From Flavobacteriales bacterium (GTDB taxonomy: Bacteria; Bacteroidota; Bacteroidia; Flavobacteriales_D; Parvicellaceae): a DNA stretch of 64,000 nucleotides. The position numbers and the translations under genes were made by a program. Below are positions 59,970 through 64,000 of the stretch, piece by piece. The stretch lies in assembly GCA_025210295.1 (NCBI GenBank), contig JAOASC010000041.1, forward strand, positions 1 through 64,000. The letters run 5' to 3'. Below the pieces are notes generated by a model, which saw nothing but the letters and a program-made list of their open reading frames with translations, was not told the origin of the DNA and searched no databases. The stretch's first letter is position 1, and every line of letters begins with the position of its first letter.

Positions 59970-60054
59970 GTTTCTACATGGGAAAAATGACTCCTCTCCT
60001 TCCCCTATATTCTAGTTTGAAAAAATAACTTTTACCAGACTCGCGTTAAATTAA

Positions 60055-60062
60055 TATCTTTG
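60055..60062 (+). promoter_or_regulatory. -7 box of the flippase gene
   Basis: TATCTTTG 9 bp before the ATG at 60072. The overlapping TTG at 60060 would be the start of the longer frame, which argues for ATG 60072 as true start. Leader would be very short. Confidence 0.5.
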
Positions 60063-60071
60063 ACGCTCGCC

Positions 60072-61520
60072 ATGCAAAAGAAATTCATTAGTAACTTATT
60101 ATTTGTTTTAGCGCTTAACATACTTATTAAGCCTTTTTATATTTTGGGGATTGATGCCGAAGTATTAAAACAAACAGGAGAAGATTATGGCATTTACTTT
60201 TCGCTTTTAGGGCTCACGTTTATCTTAAACATTTTCTTAGATTTTGGAATTGTTAATTATAACACCAGGAATATCGCTCAGCATCAACACCTATTGCAAA
60301 AGCATTTTTCTGGTATATTTACAATACGAATCGGTTTATCAATACTATACTTTATTCTAATTTATGCCGTTGCTTGGCTATTAAACTACCCTCCCGATTA
60401 CTTCTACCTTTTAGGTATTTTAGCATTCAATCAGGTACTCGTCGCTTTTATTTTATACTTACGATCTAACCTCTCTGGTTTGCTACTTTTCAAACAAGAC
60501 AGCATTATTTCTGTATTAGATCGCTTTATCCTTATTGGCGTTCTTTCTTATTTACTTTGGGGCAGAACGTCAACTACTCCTTTCCAAATAGAGTGGTTTG
60601 CTTATGCGCAAACGTTAGCTTATAGCCTCACGTTACTGACTGCACTCTTTTTTGTAATGAGACAAACTGGGGGAATAAAGCCTCGGATCAACAAAATCTT
60701 TTCAATTGCTATCATTAAACAAAGTATGCCCTATGCCATACTTATTTTATTGATGATGATTTATTATCGTTCTGATGCTATTATGTTGGAACGTCTACTA
60801 CCCAATGGAAAAGAAGAAACCGCTCTATATGCACAAGGGTATCGTTTTTTTGAAGCTTTCAACATGTTAGGCTATTTATTTGCTGGGCTATTACTTCCCT
60901 TATTTTCTAAACTACTCAAAGAACAGCATGACATTAGCCCTTTATTACATACAGCTTTTAAAACCTTGTTCGCCACTTCTGTCATTATTGCGGCTGCTAC
61001 TTTCCTTACAAAAACTGAGCTTATTGAATGGCGTTACCAATTATCTGGGATAGCCTTAACCCATTCTTCTGCTTCTTTTGGAGTGTTATTGCTTTGTTTT
61101 ATTGCCGTGAGTTCAACTTATATTTTTGGGACTTTACTGACTGCAAACGGAAACTTAAGATTGTTAAACTGGTTAGCTTTTGGCGGTGTAATTTTGAACA
61201 TCTTACTCAACTTTATTTTAATTCCTAAACATGGAGCTTATGGGGCTGCTGTAGCGAGTCTTTTTACCCAAACCTTAACAGTCATTGGACAACTAATTTT
61301 ATCCAAGCAAATGCTGCGTTATCGTACTTCGTATAAAACCATTGTTACTATTCTTATCTTTACTGGGGCTATTCTAGGTCTTTATTTTAGTTTTAAACAC
61401 TATATTTCCTTTCATTGGGGATATCAAATCTTACTCTTTGGAATCGGTGGTGTTGTGCTTGCTTTTATCACCAAAATGATCCACCTAAAAGAACTCTTTT
61501 CCATTCTAAAAAAAGATTAA
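60072..61520 (+). CDS. Polysaccharide flippase (Wzx/MATE-like)
   Basis: 482 residues from ATG 60072 (MQKKFISNLL). About 13 transmembrane helices in the MOP-superfamily arrangement, with the conserved N-terminal ILIKPFYILGIDAEV and internal LLMMIYYRSDAIML segments of polysaccharide export proteins. Expected to flip undecaprenyl-linked oligosaccharide across the inner membrane. First gene of the polysaccharide locus that continues with wzz and an O-antigen ligase. Confidence 0.87.
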   Translation: MQKKFISNLLFVLALNILIKPFYILGIDAEVLKQTGEDYGIYFSLLGLTFILNIFLDFGIVNYNTRNIAQHQHLLQKHFSGIFTIRIGLSILYFILIYAVAWLLNYPPDYFYLLGILAFNQVLVAFILYLRSNLSGLLLFKQDSIISVLDRFILIGVLSYLLWGRTSTTPFQIEWFAYAQTLAYSLTLLTALFFVMRQTGGIKPRINKIFSIAIIKQSMPYAILILLMMIYYRSDAIMLERLLPNGKEETALYAQGYRFFEAFNMLGYLFAGLLLPLFSKLLKEQHDISPLLHTAFKTLFATSVIIAAATFLTKTELIEWRYQLSGIALTHSSASFGVLLLCFIAVSSTYIFGTLLTANGNLRLLNWLAFGGVILNILLNFILIPKHGAYGAAVASLFTQTLTVIGQLILSKQMLRYRTSYKTIVTILIFTGAILGLYFSFKHYISFHWGYQILLFGIGGVVLAFITKMIHLKELFSILKKD

Positions 61521-61649
61521 GCTGATTTAAAATTAAAATTTTGCCCCACAGTTTCGATAGTAAACAAATTCATTAAAAACAAACACAATATTTATTTTAA
61601 AACTGAGTTTGTAAACCCCAAAGAAACCGACAAAGACAGCAAGTATAAT

Positions 61650-61680
61650 TTGAATACTTTAAACAACTTCATTACATTTG
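61650..61680 (+). promoter_or_regulatory. wzz promoter
   Basis: TTG (61650-61652), 20-bp spacer, TACATTTG (61673-61680), ending 21 bp before the ATG at 61702. Its last bases are the TTG that begins the longer frame, which supports ATG 61702 as the start. Confidence 0.7.
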
Positions 61681-61701
61681 CCACCTCTTAATACAGAAGA
61701 C

Positions 61702-62688
61702 ATGGAAAATAAGACTCAAGACTTTAACGCGATTGATTTAATCGACTTTATTTGGAAGTATAAAAAGACCTTTATCATTATTGGATTCCTTGCGGCAGTA
61801 ATCTCTTCTGTGGTAGCCTTAGTGATGGAAGAACGCTATTTATCTACAGTAACATTATACCCAACTAAAGCGAGTGCTGTTTCCTTTTCTGAGGTCATTA
61901 CTGAAGATCAAAGTGTGAGTAAGTTTGGAGAAGAAGAAGAAGCTGAACAGATGTTACAAATATTGGGATCTGAACCAATTAGAAATAATGTCATCAGTAC
62001 CTTTAACCTAATGCAGCATTATGATATTAAAGAAAATGATGAGTTTAAAAACACAACATTAGCTAAAACCTACAGTGACTTTATCAATTTTGAACGAAAT
62101 AACAAAGGCGCTGTTCTGATTAAGGTAATGGATAAAAGTCCAGATACTGCAGCATTAATTGCCAACCATATTGCAGGGTTATTTGACAGCATTAAGAACA
62201 ACATGATCCACCAGAGAGCGTACCCTGATTTTGAGATTAAAAAATTAAAATTAGAAAAACTTCAAAACGAAATGAAGATGTTGATGGATACGATGTCTCA
62301 ACTAACAAGTCTAGGAGTAGTGACCAATGAAGCCTATCAAGGATTAACAGAAGCTATGCTTAATGCTAAGGATAAAGCAACCAAAGACCGCTATTTAAAG
62401 AAAATTGAAATGACGGAAAAATACGGAAGTGTACTGCATGCATTTCAAGTTAAAGTAGAATTTTTAGCAGAGCGAATCTCCACGATGGAAACGTCATACG
62501 AACAAGCTGAAACAGATGCCCACTCTAGTATTTCCCATAAGTTCGTAGTTGAAACGGCCACTCCATCAGAGAAAAAAGCTTACCCTATTCGTTGGCTAAT
62601 TGTCGTAGTTTCTACTTTCGTCACTGTATTCTTGACTTTTATTCTGCTACTATTTGCAGAAAAAATAAAAGAATTAAGACAGCAATAA
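61702..62688 (+). CDS. wzz: Wzz-type chain-length regulator
   Basis: 328 residues from ATG 61702 (MENKTQDFNAI). Two transmembrane helices (about 28-50 and 303-323) bracket a periplasmic coiled-coil-rich domain, with the Pro-rich ATPSEKKAYPIRW element before TM2. This is the Wzz/PCP topology that sets O-antigen or capsule length. No kinase domain, so not a PCP-2b/BY-kinase. Confidence 0.9.
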   Translation: MENKTQDFNAIDLIDFIWKYKKTFIIIGFLAAVISSVVALVMEERYLSTVTLYPTKASAVSFSEVITEDQSVSKFGEEEEAEQMLQILGSEPIRNNVISTFNLMQHYDIKENDEFKNTTLAKTYSDFINFERNNKGAVLIKVMDKSPDTAALIANHIAGLFDSIKNNMIHQRAYPDFEIKKLKLEKLQNEMKMLMDTMSQLTSLGVVTNEAYQGLTEAMLNAKDKATKDRYLKKIEMTEKYGSVLHAFQVKVEFLAERISTMETSYEQAETDAHSSISHKFVVETATPSEKKAYPIRWLIVVVSTFVTVFLTFILLLFAEKIKELRQQ

Positions 62689-62722
62689 AGCAAATGTTTC
62701 AACAACAAAATGAAATTTCTGA

Positions 62723-64000
62723 GTGTTAAGCTTTATACAAAATAGATGGGTATATATCGTTGGGATACTATTTAGTATTTTAAACGCCTACTTATTTTAC
62801 AAGGATTTTTATTTCTTAAGTCTCTTACCTTTTGCATTAATTGTTATTTATGGTGCTTTTTTCAATTTAGATAAACTTTTACTATTTACTGTTTTTTGTA
62901 CTCCTTTATCTCTTAACCTTGAACAATTAGATATTGGTGGTATTGGTGCATACTTACCTACTGAGCCGATTCTATTTGGCATCATGTGCATCTTTCTTTT
63001 CAAACTCTTTTTCAAAGAAAAAGAAAAAGCCAATCCAGTTCTAAAACACCCCATTACACTTGCCATACTTTTTCACTTATTTTGGGTATTTATTACTGCT
63101 ATTACGAGTGAAATACCTCTCGTCTCATTTAAATTTCTACTAACCCGGCTTTGGTTTATTATCCCTATTTACTTTTTAGGCATTCAAATTTTCAAGCATA
63201 ATTTTAAAAATATTTCTGCTTTTATTTGGGCTTATTTAATCCCCTTAACAGTTGTTTTATTGGTTACTGTAATTAAACATGCTGGACATGGATTCAGTGA
63301 AGAAGCTGGACATTGGATTATGTCTCCTTTCTTTAAAGATCACACTTCTTATGGTGCTATTATTGCTTTATTTTATCCAATAGTTGTTAGCTTATTTTTA
63401 GATCAAGAGCGCACTGCAATTTCAAGGGCTTTAATTGGGGTTATCTTGTTAATATTTACCGTTGCTTTATTCTATAGTTACACTAGAGCTGCATGGCTTA
63501 GTGTGGTTGGTGCTTTTATGGTCTATTTACTCTTTGTTTTTAAAATTAAATTTAAATACCTTCTATATCTAGGCTTAGTTCTAGGGTCGTTTATTATACT
63601 CAACTTTACAGAGTTGATGTATATGCTTCAGAAAAACGATGCTGAACATACCACAGAAAACTTTAGTGAGCGTATCGAATCGATGTCTAATATGAGTACT
63701 GACGCTTCTAACCTAGAGCGTTTAAACAGATGGAGTTGCGCCATTAGAATGTTTGAAGAACGTCCAGTATTTGGATGGGGACCAGGTGTTTATTCTTTTC
63801 AATACGCACCTTTTCAAGACCCAGCTGACTTAACAATTATCAGCACGAACTTTGGTACTGGGGGTAATGCACATAGTGAATACTTAGGACCATTAGCAGA
63901 GCAAGGCGTGTTGGGTGCACTGTCCATGATCTTATTGGTTATTGCTATTTTTTATACAGCATCCAAACGATATATCGAACTAGAAGATAAAGCTATCAAA
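62723..64000 (+). CDS. O-antigen ligase family protein, partial (3' end missing)
   Basis: At least 426 residues, open to the window end. The frame starts after a TGA at 62720; GTG 62723 gives MLSFIQNRWVYIVG, a good membrane-protein start. About 10 transmembrane helices, with a large periplasmic loop after FYSYTRAAWLSVVG (about residues 246-270) containing NRWSCAIRMFEERPVFGWGPG and HSEYLGPLAEQGVLG, the Wzy_C signature. Polymerase/ligase for surface polysaccharide, 34 nt after wzz. Wzy and WaaL cannot be told apart by sequence. An 11-codon ATG frame at 62710-62745 in another phase is noted in the findings. Confidence 0.87.
   Translation, partial: MLSFIQNRWVYIVGILFSILNAYLFYKDFYFLSLLPFALIVIYGAFFNLDKLLLFTVFCTPLSLNLEQLDIGGIGAYLPTEPILFGIMCIFLFKLFFKEKEKANPVLKHPITLAILFHLFWVFITAITSEIPLVSFKFLLTRLWFIIPIYFLGIQIFKHNFKNISAFIWAYLIPLTVVLLVTVIKHAGHGFSEEAGHWIMSPFFKDHTSYGAIIALFYPIVVSLFLDQERTAISRALIGVILLIFTVALFYSYTRAAWLSVVGAFMVYLLFVFKIKFKYLLYLGLVLGSFIILNFTELMYMLQKNDAEHTTENFSERIESMSNMSTDASNLERLNRWSCAIRMFEERPVFGWGPGVYSFQYAPFQDPADLTIISTNFGTGGNAHSEYLGPLAEQGVLGALSMILLVIAIFYTASKRYIELEDKAIK

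Overview
The window is AT-rich DNA from a Bacteroidota bacterium, most likely of the Flavobacteriales. The evidence is mutually consistent. Strong promoters carry the Bacteroidota pattern TTG / 18-22 bp / TAnnTTTG instead of a sigma-70 pattern. Two large secreted proteins end in type IX secretion (T9SS) sorting domains. There is a Porin_10-type outer-membrane protein, a TRL-like lipoprotein cluster and a 7TMR-DISM/SpoIIE phosphatase. KdtA and the Wzx/Wzz/O-antigen-ligase genes indicate a Gram-negative envelope. Family placement within the order is not decided here.

Layout. 1-3917: an rRNA operon on the minus strand (16S, tRNA-Ile, tRNA-Ala, 5' part of 23S), with tandem promoters and boxA-like elements at 4044-4244. 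4647-5966: cytidine deaminase and a DUF4956 membrane protein. 5963-13629 (minus): a tightly overlapping operon of DUF3467, Porin_10, lipoprotein, DltC, DltD, a 51-residue DltX-like microprotein, DltB (MBOAT) and DltA. 13714-26900 (minus): the transcription/translation supercluster tRNA-Thr, tRNA-Tyr, tRNA-Gly, tRNA-Thr, tuf, tRNA-Trp, secE, nusG, rplKAJL, rpoB, rpoC. 27021-28507 (minus): hpf, xerC, rpsU. 28688-37458: YgiQ radical SAM, universal stress protein, rpoN, a PAP2-like membrane protein, a ThiF-rhodanese protein, pdhA and pdhC. 37533-43855 (minus): VTT membrane protein, a basic small secreted protein, uvrC, a SPASM radical SAM enzyme, kdtA, an outer-membrane protein and queD. 43960-48093 (plus): a SpoIIE-type receptor phosphatase, an RluA-type pseudouridine synthase and dprA. 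48106-54447 (minus): a small secreted protein, three TRL-like lipoproteins, tRNA-Cys, folB, a SprB-repeat T9SS protein and gltX. 54567-59900 (plus): a secreted unknown, an FG-GAP T9SS protein and enoyl-CoA hydratase. 60072-64000 (plus): flippase, Wzz and O-antigen ligase, the start of a surface polysaccharide locus cut by the window end.

The most interesting system is the Dlt-like operon. It holds all five parts of the Gram-positive D-alanylation machine: adenylating ligase, carrier protein, MBOAT transferase, DltD esterase-fold transferase, and a hidden microprotein ending in F-x-Y-x-x-F. Here these sit in a Gram-negative organism with no obvious teichoic acid genes in view. They are cotranscribed with a porin and a lipoprotein of unknown function, in a gene order (C-D-X-B-A) different from the classical X-A-B-C-D. 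The activated residue and the acceptor polymer are unknown. By alignment from memory, the ligase lacks the cysteine associated with D-alanine selection.
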